Shown here: positions 26,680-35,230 of the stretch, piece after piece | Layout: each line of letters starts with the position of its first letter | Position numbering within the stretch: the first letter of the stretch is position 1 | Assembly (NCBI RefSeq): GCF_006542765.1 | Contig: NZ_SKCD01000026.1 | Span: forward strand, 25,175 to 89,174 | DNA length: 64,000 nucleotides | Source: Paenibacillus luteus | Lineage (GTDB): Bacteria > Bacillota > Bacilli > Paenibacillales > Paenibacillaceae | Reading direction: 5' to 3' | Made by a program: the position numbers and the translations under genes | Notes under the pieces: model-generated | Told to the model about the DNA's origin: nothing | Database searches by the model: none | Seen by the model: the letters and a program-made list of their open reading frames with translations, nothing else

Positions 26680-26920
26680 TAGCTGGAATTTTCCCTGCTA
26701 AACCGCTAAACTAGCCATATTCACTCGTGCCGGGAGCTAGCTGGAATTTCTCCCGTTAAACTAGCCGTAGTCGCTCGTGCGGGAACTAGATGGATTTTCT
26801 CCCATTAATTTTAGCGATAATCCCGAATTCCAGCTAATTGCCCCGTATTAGAAGGAGAAATTCCCACTAAAAACCTCGAAAGGCTAAAATCCCTTATTTT
26901 AACGGGAGAAATTCCAGCTA
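26680..26920. repeat. Cluster of degenerate inverted repeats (TAGCTGGAATTTCTCCCGTTA family)
   Basis: Three forward copies start near 26680, 26738 and 26787, and inverted copies lie near 26825, 26851 and 26898. The copies at 26738-26760 and 26898-26920 are exact 23-base reverse complements, so the block can fold into a large cruciform. It fills most of the 468-base gap between the GHL6 and acetyltransferase genes. No coding sequence is seen. A 12-base piece of the family (CCGCTAAACTAG) recurs at 56061-56072. Confidence 0.7.
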
Positions 26921-27074
26921 AACTTAGAAGTGGCAGTCTCGCGCGCACCCCGCGCCCGCCCTGGAAAGTTCAGTTTACTCATAGAAAAATATACTATAGC
27001 GAACAAGATAATTCGTCGAAGTCTTGATATGACAAACTACAAATGAGCCAGCAGCAGCACATAAGGAGTGATTA

Positions 27075-27614
27075 ATGGTGAAGAGCATAATGATCAGACA
27101 GGAACGACCGGGAGATTATAAAATAACCGAAAAAGTCGTGGAACTTGCGTTTGCCGATATGGCGTTCAGCGACCAAACCGAACATCAGTTGGTAGCTCGA
27201 CTTCGAAACGCCGCTGCGTTCATTCCCGAGCTGTCCCTAGTTGCCATTAACGGAGCGCATGAGATTGTTGGCCACTTACTTTTATCCAAAATAAAAATAA
27301 AAAACGAAGCACAAAGCTCTGACTCGCTGGCGCTGGCTCCTGTATCTGTACTGCCAAATGAACAGAAGAAGGGCATTGGAAAACTTCTAATGGTCAAAGC
27401 CATTGAGTTAGCCAAAGAGCTTGGGCATTCATCCATTATCGTCATGGGCCACCCACAATATTATTCTAAATTCGGCTTCCAGTCGGCATCGTTATGGAGC
27501 ATTAAGGCGCCTTTCGAAGTGGAAAATGAAGTTTTTATGGCACTTGAGTTGCAAAAAAAGGCCCTTGACGAAGTTTCAGGTATCGTGGAGTATTCGAGTG
27601 TTTTCTTTGAGTAA
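27075..27614 (+). CDS. GNAT-family N-acetyltransferase (YhbS-like), 179 aa
   Basis: The acetyl-CoA site is seen in LAPVSVLPNEQKKGIGKLLM (Gln-Lys-Lys-Gly-Ile-Gly), and the C-terminal pattern MALELQKKALDEVSGIVEYSSVFFE is usual for the YhbS group. The acceptor substrate is unknown. AAGGAG stands six bases before the ATG. It is a single gene with its own terminator and no evident tie to sugar metabolism. Confidence 0.88.
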   Translation: MVKSIMIRQERPGDYKITEKVVELAFADMAFSDQTEHQLVARLRNAAAFIPELSLVAINGAHEIVGHLLLSKIKIKNEAQSSDSLALAPVSVLPNEQKKGIGKLLMVKAIELAKELGHSSIIVMGHPQYYSKFGFQSASLWSIKAPFEVENEVFMALELQKKALDEVSGIVEYSSVFFE

Positions 27615-27625
27615 GTCTTCAGAAT

Positions 27626-27666
27626 AACAAGGAGGCGATCACATAATCGATACCCTCCTTGTTTTT
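27626..27666. terminator. Terminator between acetyltransferase and SGNH genes
   Basis: AACAAGGAGG and CCTCCTTGTT pair around an 18-base loop with TTTTT on the plus strand. It lies between two convergent genes and may serve both. Confidence 0.8.
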
Positions 27667-27704
27667 AGGAGAATGACATCCATACTGGAACTAGTATAAA
27701 AAAA

Positions 27705-28832
27705 TCAACTACTCAGTAGCTTCAACACCCGCAAACAAGTACCCGTGCTTCGATTATCCTTTTGCGTAGTATTCCTTATAATTACACGTGTTCTTACAAC
27801 GTCCGGTTGAAGGGGAAACACCGCAATGATTGGCCGATATGCACCCAGACACCATTCATCGAACAAATTGACTTCATGAAAGGTTAACCCGTCTAAGGAA
27901 TACTCAAATATCCCTGTGTCCGGGCCGCATAGGAGCAGCAGCCCCGTACTTCTTCCTGAGGCAATGAACGAAAATTGTGCGTCCGGCTTGTCCGTATACA
28001 GATGCTTCAGGTCATATCGCCAGTTAATCAGCGGCTCCAGCTTAACATCTGTTATTTTAAAACCTTTCTGCTGCTCCACATGACTTACATCCAACATCGC
28101 TCCAAACTCATAATTCCTGACAATCAAAGGCTTTGGTATCGTCAATGAAGAGACGGTGCTCGTAACCGGCTGTGCAAGCACCTCCTCCAAAAAAGCCTGC
28201 ACATACATCGCATACTGCGCATAACCAGCATCATTCGGATGGACTAAATCCGGAGCTAGCTCCTCCCAGCGTATTTCTCCCTTCTGGATCAACGCACGAA
28301 TGCCTGCCGCCAGGTTAAGCGAAGGAAGCTCATAATGAGAGGCGACCTCCTCATGAACCGCTATGTTAAATGGACTTTCGACTGACAAGTTTTTATCCGC
28401 CGCCGTATAGACCAAACAAATATCAGCATGCGGGGATAAACGTCTGCATTGCCTGACTATCCCCTCCACCCCTCTAATCGACTCTTTGCGGTCTACCCCG
28501 TCATTGACGCTGAATTCCACAAACAACAAATCAATTTCACCATTCGCCATAACATGCTCCGCCATACGATGTGCACCAAAGGTGGAAGTCGTGCCTCCTA
28601 CCCCAGCATTTATGCAGCTCACCGTTCCTTGCGGGTATCGTTTCTTCAAGTAGCTTCCCGTCAACGCCCGCCAGCTTGTCTCATCCGGCTCAGACGCGCC
28701 ATAGCCCTCGGTAATTGAACCCCCTATAAAAGCGATAACAATAGGGTCAACTCCGGCAAGCTTACGAGCTATATTTGGTAATCCTCGCCGTACCTGAAAA
28801 TACCTTCTGCCTTGTTCTTTATCCTGAATCAT
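27705..28832 (-). CDS. SGNH hydrolase with C-terminal beta domain, 375 aa
   Basis: Ser39 in IGGSITEGYGAS, the glycine in NAGVGGTTS, Asn110 in FSVNDGV, and Asp195/His198 in LAPDLVHPNDAGY are the four SGNH blocks, in residues 30-225. The last 150 residues are beta-rich (FSFIASGRSTGLLLLCGPDTG) and resemble the accessory domain seen in some carbohydrate esterases. I placed the start at ATG 28832, with GAAGGAG six to eight bases upstream. No signal peptide is present. The promoter region holds a 130-base microsatellite starting 130 bases before the start. It is probably a sugar O-acetylesterase. Confidence 0.85.
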   Translation of the reverse strand: MIQDKEQGRRYFQVRRGLPNIARKLAGVDPIVIAFIGGSITEGYGASEPDETSWRALTGSYLKKRYPQGTVSCINAGVGGTTSTFGAHRMAEHVMANGEIDLLFVEFSVNDGVDRKESIRGVEGIVRQCRRLSPHADICLVYTAADKNLSVESPFNIAVHEEVASHYELPSLNLAAGIRALIQKGEIRWEELAPDLVHPNDAGYAQYAMYVQAFLEEVLAQPVTSTVSSLTIPKPLIVRNYEFGAMLDVSHVEQQKGFKITDVKLEPLINWRYDLKHLYTDKPDAQFSFIASGRSTGLLLLCGPDTGIFEYSLDGLTFHEVNLFDEWCLGAYRPIIAVFPLQPDVVRTRVIIRNTTQKDNRSTGTCLRVLKLLSS

Positions 28833-28962
28833 GTCGCTGCTCCTTCGCACCTAAATTAATCGGCCTGTTCCCTTTATCTGATCTCATACTTATTTGAACT
28901 ACTATTTGAAATATTGTTTTTGATTCCTTTTTGCTCTTGGTACTGTTTTTGTTATTACTCAT

Positions 28963-29092
28963 ATTACTATTACTATTACTATTACTATTACTATTACTAT
29001 TACTATTACTATTACTATTACTATTACTATTACTATTACTATTACTATTACTATTACTATTACTATTACTATTACTATTACTATTACTATTA
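28963..29092. repeat. Hexanucleotide microsatellite, 21 perfect ATTACT copies plus a partial
   Basis: Twenty-one uninterrupted six-base units are followed by ATTA. The tract lies upstream of the SGNH gene. Open frames through it give only (Asn-Ser)n, (Ile-Val)n or poly-Leu, so I regard it as non-coding. Such pure tracts change length by slippage. Confidence 0.95.
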
Positions 29093-29537
29093 AGATTGCC
29101 TTCCCTATTTCTGATCCCTCGCGTGATAGCTCTATCCTGCACATTTGCACTAACTTGGCTCTTATTTGTCCTTTAAACACACCTATGTTGTACCATTGTA
29201 TTAACTTTGCCCATTCGGGGCTATTTCGACGTAAATGTAAGCACCTATATTGCACAAATTACAGGATACATACCTGATAGTGCACCATCTGGGCCTCTAC
29301 GCTGCAAAAATACAACATAGCTACTTGTTGGGTGGGGCTACGGGCTAAAACTTTTAACTGAGATTAATTACTTTTATCCGTCGCCTGAGCCATTTACTCG
29401 AATTACTTACTAGATCAACTCACCTAGGCTGTTTACTGAGACTGTTTACTGAGTGCTGAGTGCTGAGAATGTTTACTAAGGCTACTCTCTGTCACTACAC
29501 TCTAGTGGTATAATCCGATCCACCCCATCACTTCGGT
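29093..29537. other. Gene-free stretch with short degenerate repeats
   Basis: I see no gene in these 445 bases. Imperfect copies of a CACCTATRTTGYAC-like motif occur near 29180, 29242 and 29271, with an inverted form (TACAACATAG) near 29315, and GTTTACTGAG-type repeats lie around 29420-29480. They look like remnants of an intergenic repeat family. Confidence 0.4.
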
Positions 29538-29581
29538 AAAAATGGAAGAGAGCCCTCCCCCAGTTGCAGGAAGGCTCCCTT
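29538..29581 (-). terminator. Terminator of the GH27 gene
   Basis: On the minus strand GGGAGCCTTCC pairs with GGAGGGCTCTC, followed by an A and TTTTT, directly after the GH27 stop codon. Confidence 0.8.
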
Positions 29582-29588
29582 GCTCGTA

Positions 29589-32500
29589 CTACTTCACCGA
29601 TGCTGCTAAAATATCGCCAAATGCCCAGTGCGTTCCCGGTACATCCTTCCATGGAGATTGCGAGGCACTGCCCAGCTTGGCTCTGCCTAGCAGCTTGTTC
29701 ATAATGCTCGTCGCTTCCGCGCGCGTAAGCTCGCCATTTGGCTTAAAGCTGCCATCGGCATAACCGCTAATGATGCCAGCTGCCTGCACGTTTAAAATGT
29801 CAGCTTTTGCCCAGTGGTCCGCAACATCCGTAAAGCCTGCTCCGGTTTTGTCTGAGCTGCCAATTAGCGTGGAGACCAGCTTCGCCATTTCACCGCGAGT
29901 AATGGACTTTGCTGCACCAAAGTTGCCATTTTCGTAACCCTTCATCAAGCCCATTTGGGTTACTTGCGAAATTGCTTCCTTTGCCCAATTCGATGCGTCA
30001 ACGTCACCATATGCGATATCTGCCGAGACAGCCTCGCGAGAGACTAGACGGGATAAAATCGCCGCAATTTCGGCACGGGTTACTTTTTTATCCGGTTTAA
30101 AGGTACCATCCTCATAGCCATTCATATATGCAGAATCGAAAGACGATTCCGCCAAGCCTGGCACATGAATCAGCGCGAACAAGCTAAACCCGGTTACTGT
30201 AAATTGAAGTCCTTTGTCGCCCTTGTCATTAAACGTTACGACTTCGCCTTTCAACAGCTCCTTCGAGCCGTCGCTGTGCTCAATGTACACGCCTAGGTTC
30301 TTCCACTCCGACTCGGACAGCTTAACGTCCTTCAAAGGAAGGACAACTGTTACCGCCCCATGCTTTACGTTCGTTTCGATACTTACCGGGTAGCCGACTA
30401 CTTCTGCACCTTTACTGCCTGCCACGAGCTTAATAACGGCTTCTTTACCCGCTCTGCCCGATACTTCCTTCGTCTTGGCCGCTTCCTTCACCGGTACAAA
30501 ACGGAAGTAAAGACTATCCGAAAACCCTTCGAATAACGAGCTTGGCACCAAAACCTTGGCATGATCTGTCGCTATGCCCAAGCCCATTTTAGCTGCGGCC
30601 AGCTCTGCATTTGCTTCCTTTGGCAGTGTCACATTCGTTTGCGTAACCTCATCCTTTGCATCTGCTACGACAATGTTTACGGCTTGAGCTCCCGATGCAC
30701 TTAAACCCTCCAGTGCTTTACGGACTTGTTCTGTCGTCATAGCTACCTCGTCGTGTTTCTTGCCGTCTGCTTGCGTGGTGCGCGTAATGACCGCTTTACC
30801 TAAACCCACATCAATGCTAATCGTCTCCTTTGCAGGAGGCGGAGTCGTAACTCCGCCAGGCGTAGAAGGTGAAGTTGATGCCGGCGTCGGGGTTGCCGAT
30901 GGTTCCGTCGACGGTGATGTTGACGGTTCCGTTGACGGAGATACCGATGGCTCCGCTGATGGCGATGCTGTCGGTTCATCCGATGGCGTCGGAGTCGGCG
31001 ATGGCAGTGTTGCTGCGTCTACAGTGAACCGCACGCCATCGACCAGCATGTAGTCGCCGGATTTTTTCACAACCTTCAGAGTGTGCTTGCCATTTGCCAA
31101 GCCTGAGATGCTGAATACGGCTTGCTGCGTAAGTCGATTTGCATAGTACGCGCTTACCGTATCCTCAAGCACGCCATCGATATAAACATCGATATCGCCT
31201 TGCAAGGCTGATTTTGGAGTAAGCAGCTCAACGCCTGTTCCGGTAAACGTAAACTCTACATAATCCCCATTCGCTTGAGTTCCATGCAAGTCATTCTGGA
31301 AATCGCCTTTATAGGCAATAGCCAAGCTTACTGCACCATCCGGTTGAGTAGCAAGGTATTCCTTTTTAATCGTAATGGCATTGCCCGCAATCGTATAATC
31401 GGTGCCCGCTGACAGAGCAGTGCCGCCATTCTTAATGCTCAGAAGATTGCTGCCATCAATGCTTAATGTCGTCGTAATATCCGATTGTGCCGTCTTATCG
31501 AAATCGGCTGCGTCAGGACTGATCATATCGGCTATTTTCACCTTCAATTGGTCGATAAGCATGTAGTACCCTGACTTTTTCACAGCTTTGATCGTATGTG
31601 TTCCATCGTTAAGCCCATCGATGCTGTATACTGTTTGCAGCACCTGTCTGTTCGCACTGTAAGTGCTCACTGTTTGCTTGTAGACGTTGTCCACATAAAT
31701 ATCGATATTGCCCTGTGCGGATTCCTTCTCTGTGATGAGCTCAATGCCGGTTCCTTTGAACGTGTATTCAAAATAGTCGTTGTTATTTTCCGTATAATGA
31801 ACATCATCCTTGTAATCGCCAAGTCCGCGGTTGCGGCCGTGCTGCCACGCGCCTTTGTACGAAATCTCGCTATCGTCATTGTTGATCGCCACATAGCGGC
31901 CTCTGGACGTATCGCTAACCGCAATCGCCAGTGTTTGGTCAACACCCGCACTGAAGGTTAAGGTAAGATTCGTCATGCCGTTTGGCTTGCCTGCCAAATA
32001 TTCCTTCTTGATCGTAAGCTGGCTGCCGGACACTAGGTAATCGTCGCCTGCTTGAAGCGCTGTCGCTCCATCGAAAATTCCTACCAAGCTGTTTCCGTTA
32101 AAGGTCACGTTCGTAGAAATATCTGCCTGTGCCCCAGCCTTTTTGTCAAAGCTAAGCGCCGATGGGATAATCGAGCTGCTTTCGCCCGTAGAATCGCTAA
32201 CGGTAATCGTTAGTGTCTGCGACTCCCCTTGATCGAATGCAAAGGTCAGATTCGCGGTTCCGTTTGACAATGCTGCCAAATAAGACTTGTGAATCGTCAC
32301 TACATCATCCGCAACGGAATACTGGCTGCCTTGAACTAGCGCTGTCGCGCCGTTCGTGATGCCGCTAAGCGTGTTTCCATTCAGTGTCAACGTCGTGGCA
32401 ACATCGGCTTGCTCAGCCGCTTTTTTGTCAAAGCTAGCTGTTTTTGGTGTAATGTCGCTGTTCGTTGCTGATGAATCGCTAACGGCAATCGCAAGCGTCT

Positions 32501-35153
32501 GCGTTGCTCCACCGTTAAAAGCGAAAGTCAAGCTTGTTGTGCCAAGAGGCTGTGCGGCAAGATATTCCTTCTTAAGGACAACGGTGTTTCCCGCTGCCGT
32601 ATAATCAGTACCAGCTGTCAACGCCGCCGCACCATTTGTTATGCTGCTTAGGCCGCTAACGTCGCCCGTAGTTGTTACCGAAAGATCCGCTTGCTGCTGC
32701 TGCGCCTTATCAAAGGCTGCGGTGCTTGCGCCGATTAAATCCGGTACGCTTACCCGCAGCTTATCCAACAGCATAAAGTAGCCGGATTTTTTGACTGCTT
32801 TAAGCGTGTGTGCTCCGTTTGTAAGTCCCGTAATGTTATAAACCGGCTGTTGCGCCATTCTGCCCAAATTATAAGTGCTTACCGTTTGCTTGAACTCATT
32901 GTCGATGTAAATGTCCATCTCGCCTTGAGATGGATCAAGCTCCGTGATGAACTCAATGCCCGTTCCAGTAAACGTATATTCAAAATAATCGTTGTTGTTG
33001 GCCTCAGCATAATGCACATCGTCCTTGTAATCGCCAAGTCCGCGGTTGTAGCTTCGGTTCCAGCCCCCTGTATAAACAATGGAGGAATCGTCGTCATTAA
33101 TCGAGATGGAGCCGCCAATTGAGGTATCTCTTACGACCAACGATACTTTTTGCTCGGCTCCCGCGTTAAAGGTAAAGGTTAGCTTTGTCGTGCCTGTCTG
33201 CAGTGAAGCCAGAAAGGCTTGTTTAAGCGTAAGCTGGCTTCCGGATAAGGTATAATCCACCCCTTCCGTCAGTGCATTTCCCTCATGCGCAACACCCGTT
33301 AAGGCATTGCCCCTTAATGAAGTTGTCAGCGTAATATCGGCTTGTGCCGACGGCTTTTGGTCATAGCTGACCGTGGCTGGCGTCACGCCGCTATCGCGGA
33401 CAGTCGTGTCGCTTACCGTCACCGCCAGGCTCTTCGATGCCCCGCCGCTGAACACAAAGGTCAGGTTTGTCAGCCCTACGGGCCTATTCGCCAAATATTC
33501 CTTTTTTATTGTAACCACATCATCAGTCACCGTATAATCCGTACCCTGAGTCAGCGTTACGCCGTTATTCGAAAGGCTGCTTAGCGTATTTCCGTTCAAG
33601 GTTACTGTGGTGGAGACGTCGGCTTGCTCCGATGTCTTCTTATTGAAGCTTGCCGTTGCCGGTGAAATCGTGCTGTTTTGCGCTGTGGTATCGCTTACAT
33701 GGATCACTAAGTTTTGTTTGTCGCCTGCTAGCTCCTGCCCGCCGTTACGCGTCCATTCGCCATTGTATTTAAACCCGGTATCATCATCGTTAGCTGTAAC
33801 CGTTCCATTCTGCGCCACGACCTTGAACAAGCGCGAGGCATGGGATGGCAGGTCAACCGAGCTGTAGCCTGTGTTAAAAATACCCAAGTCCTCGTGGCTC
33901 CAAAGATCGCGTACTGCAGCTGGACCTGTCAAGCCGATATCCGACCAGTTCACATTCACTGTCGCCGCCGAGCTGCCAAGGTTAAACAGCCCCACTGTAT
34001 AGCTTCCGTCACCGTTATTCGCATACCATACCTGCTGCTCTGTCGCTGTCGAAACCGGATGTCCCGGCCGTCCTGCTTGGTTGACAGCAATAACCTCTTC
34101 GTTCGTTAACAGCTCCAGTCCGTATTCATCCAGATTGGTCATATCATTGCCGATGTACAGCTGTGCGGAAGAGATCGCCCAGAATGACATGGCCGAGCGA
34201 CGCTCGTCCGGCGTAATGCCGTCCATCGCACCATTTCCGATATTGAGCGAGTCAAAATCATTCCAACCGCCCGGACCCGCATGACGCCAGAATTGCTCCG
34301 CTTTTGGGAACAATCTTGCAATGCTTGGCCACGTCGTTAAGCCGCCGTCGCCGCAATAGCACTCAATATCCCAGTCTACGCGCCAGCCGTTCGCATATTC
34401 TTTCCAATAATCAATGTATTTGATGTCAAGCGCCCAAGAAAGCTCAAGCCAGATCTTGTGCGGAGCTAGCGCCTGTGACCACGCTTTTACGTCATCGCGC
34501 GCATCTAGGGACAGATCGGAAATGCCTGATCCCGGCGTTACGCTGTCAAATTTCAGAAAGTCGATGCCCCATTCGCCATAAAGGTCCGCAATGGAATTAA
34601 TATAGCTTTGGGCACAAGGCTGATTGAAATCGATTTTGTAGCCAAGACCCCAATAATCCGATTCCTGAATCGGCTGCGCAGCAATGTCCTGCATCGAGCA
34701 GCCTGGAGCGCCATAAATAGGCAAGTCCTGATCATACGCTTGCGGTGATAGGCCGGGAATGCCATATAACCCGATCTTTTGCCCATTGGCATGGACATAA
34801 TCGATGACTTCTTGGAACCCGTTCGGGTACAAGGTCGTGCTCGGAATCGGTCTGCCGTAGCCGTCCATTCCGCCGTTCCAAGCTGCGTCAATATTAATAT
34901 ACTCGTAGCCGTAAGGCTGAAGCTTCTCATGCATGGCATCCGATTGCGCCTTAATGTTCGCTGCGGTAATCCACTGTCCATTTCCAGTAAACACCTGGAG
35001 GCTGTAGCTGCTCCAGCCCATGTATGGCTTTGCGGCCAAGCCGTTGTTAGCCGCCTCCGCTACGTTTGTCTTTGGCAGCACAATGCCCAGCTGGGCCGTC
35101 AACAAAACGATTACAAGCAGCCACAATCGTGTTTTCTTCATCATTTGCGTCAT
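29589..35153 (-). CDS. Secreted, S-layer-anchored GH27 alpha-galactosidase with multiple X2 and binding modules, 1854 aa
   Basis: The signal peptide ends near AEA-A at residue 35. A GH27 barrel and its beta domain span 38-445, with nucleophile Asp203 (FLKFDSV) and acid/base Asp262 four residues after Arg258 (WRVDWDI). Then come X2-type Ig-like modules at about 487-582, 583-677, 805-892, 893-988 and 989-1082, and a truncated one at 1210-1289; about 100-residue YKDDVHY...KKSGYFML modules, probably carbohydrate-binding, at 684-803, 1085-1206 and (partial) 1290-1378; a Pro/Thr/Ser linker at 1384-1440; a beta domain; and three SLH repeats from about 1670. AGGAG precedes the ATG. It is the only secreted glycosidase in the window, releasing galactose from wall-bound polysaccharide such as galactomannan or side chains. 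It follows the binding-protein gene of locus C. Confidence 0.93.
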   Translation of the reverse strand: MTQMMKKTRLWLLVIVLLTAQLGIVLPKTNVAEAANNGLAAKPYMGWSSYSLQVFTGNGQWITAANIKAQSDAMHEKLQPYGYEYINIDAAWNGGMDGYGRPIPSTTLYPNGFQEVIDYVHANGQKIGLYGIPGLSPQAYDQDLPIYGAPGCSMQDIAAQPIQESDYWGLGYKIDFNQPCAQSYINSIADLYGEWGIDFLKFDSVTPGSGISDLSLDARDDVKAWSQALAPHKIWLELSWALDIKYIDYWKEYANGWRVDWDIECYCGDGGLTTWPSIARLFPKAEQFWRHAGPGGWNDFDSLNIGNGAMDGITPDERRSAMSFWAISSAQLYIGNDMTNLDEYGLELLTNEEVIAVNQAGRPGHPVSTATEQQVWYANNGDGSYTVGLFNLGSSAATVNVNWSDIGLTGPAAVRDLWSHEDLGIFNTGYSSVDLPSHASRLFKVVAQNGTVTANDDDTGFKYNGEWTRNGGQELAGDKQNLVIHVSDTTAQNSTISPATASFNKKTSEQADVSTTVTLNGNTLSSLSNNGVTLTQGTDYTVTDDVVTIKKEYLANRPVGLTNLTFVFSGGASKSLAVTVSDTTVRDSGVTPATVSYDQKPSAQADITLTTSLRGNALTGVAHEGNALTEGVDYTLSGSQLTLKQAFLASLQTGTTKLTFTFNAGAEQKVSLVVRDTSIGGSISINDDDSSIVYTGGWNRSYNRGLGDYKDDVHYAEANNNDYFEYTFTGTGIEFITELDPSQGEMDIYIDNEFKQTVSTYNLGRMAQQPVYNITGLTNGAHTLKAVKKSGYFMLLDKLRVSVPDLIGASTAAFDKAQQQQADLSVTTTGDVSGLSSITNGAAALTAGTDYTAAGNTVVLKKEYLAAQPLGTTSLTFAFNGGATQTLAIAVSDSSATNSDITPKTASFDKKAAEQADVATTLTLNGNTLSGITNGATALVQGSQYSVADDVVTIHKSYLAALSNGTANLTFAFDQGESQTLTITVSDSTGESSSIIPSALSFDKKAGAQADISTNVTFNGNSLVGIFDGATALQAGDDYLVSGSQLTIKKEYLAGKPNGMTNLTLTFSAGVDQTLAIAVSDTSRGRYVAINNDDSEISYKGAWQHGRNRGLGDYKDDVHYTENNNDYFEYTFKGTGIELITEKESAQGNIDIYVDNVYKQTVSTYSANRQVLQTVYSIDGLNDGTHTIKAVKKSGYYMLIDQLKVKIADMISPDAADFDKTAQSDITTTLSIDGSNLLSIKNGGTALSAGTDYTIAGNAITIKKEYLATQPDGAVSLAIAYKGDFQNDLHGTQANGDYVEFTFTGTGVELLTPKSALQGDIDVYIDGVLEDTVSAYYANRLTQQAVFSISGLANGKHTLKVVKKSGDYMLVDGVRFTVDAATLPSPTPTPSDEPTASPSAEPSVSPSTEPSTSPSTEPSATPTPASTSPSTPGGVTTPPPAKETISIDVGLGKAVITRTTQADGKKHDEVAMTTEQVRKALEGLSASGAQAVNIVVADAKDEVTQTNVTLPKEANAELAAAKMGLGIATDHAKVLVPSSLFEGFSDSLYFRFVPVKEAAKTKEVSGRAGKEAVIKLVAGSKGAEVVGYPVSIETNVKHGAVTVVLPLKDVKLSESEWKNLGVYIEHSDGSKELLKGEVVTFNDKGDKGLQFTVTGFSLFALIHVPGLAESSFDSAYMNGYEDGTFKPDKKVTRAEIAAILSRLVSREAVSADIAYGDVDASNWAKEAISQVTQMGLMKGYENGNFGAAKSITRGEMAKLVSTLIGSSDKTGAGFTDVADHWAKADILNVQAAGIISGYADGSFKPNGELTRAEATSIMNKLLGRAKLGSASQSPWKDVPGTHWAFGDILAASVK

Positions 35154-35230
35154 TATTTATCTCCTTTTTGTTGTAAAATAGGATCAGGTTTTTATCTCGC
35201 AATAAATAACCTGATCCTTTGAAATTGTCC

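Noticed and set aside
28963..29092. Possible CRISPR array
   Set aside because: The repeat is a simple six-base tandem with no spacers, and no cas genes are near.
28819..29255. Open frames through the microsatellite, giving (Asn-Ser)n, (Ile-Val)n or poly-Leu proteins
   Set aside because: A stop-free six-base repeat stays open in several frames automatically. No ribosome site or conserved part supports coding.
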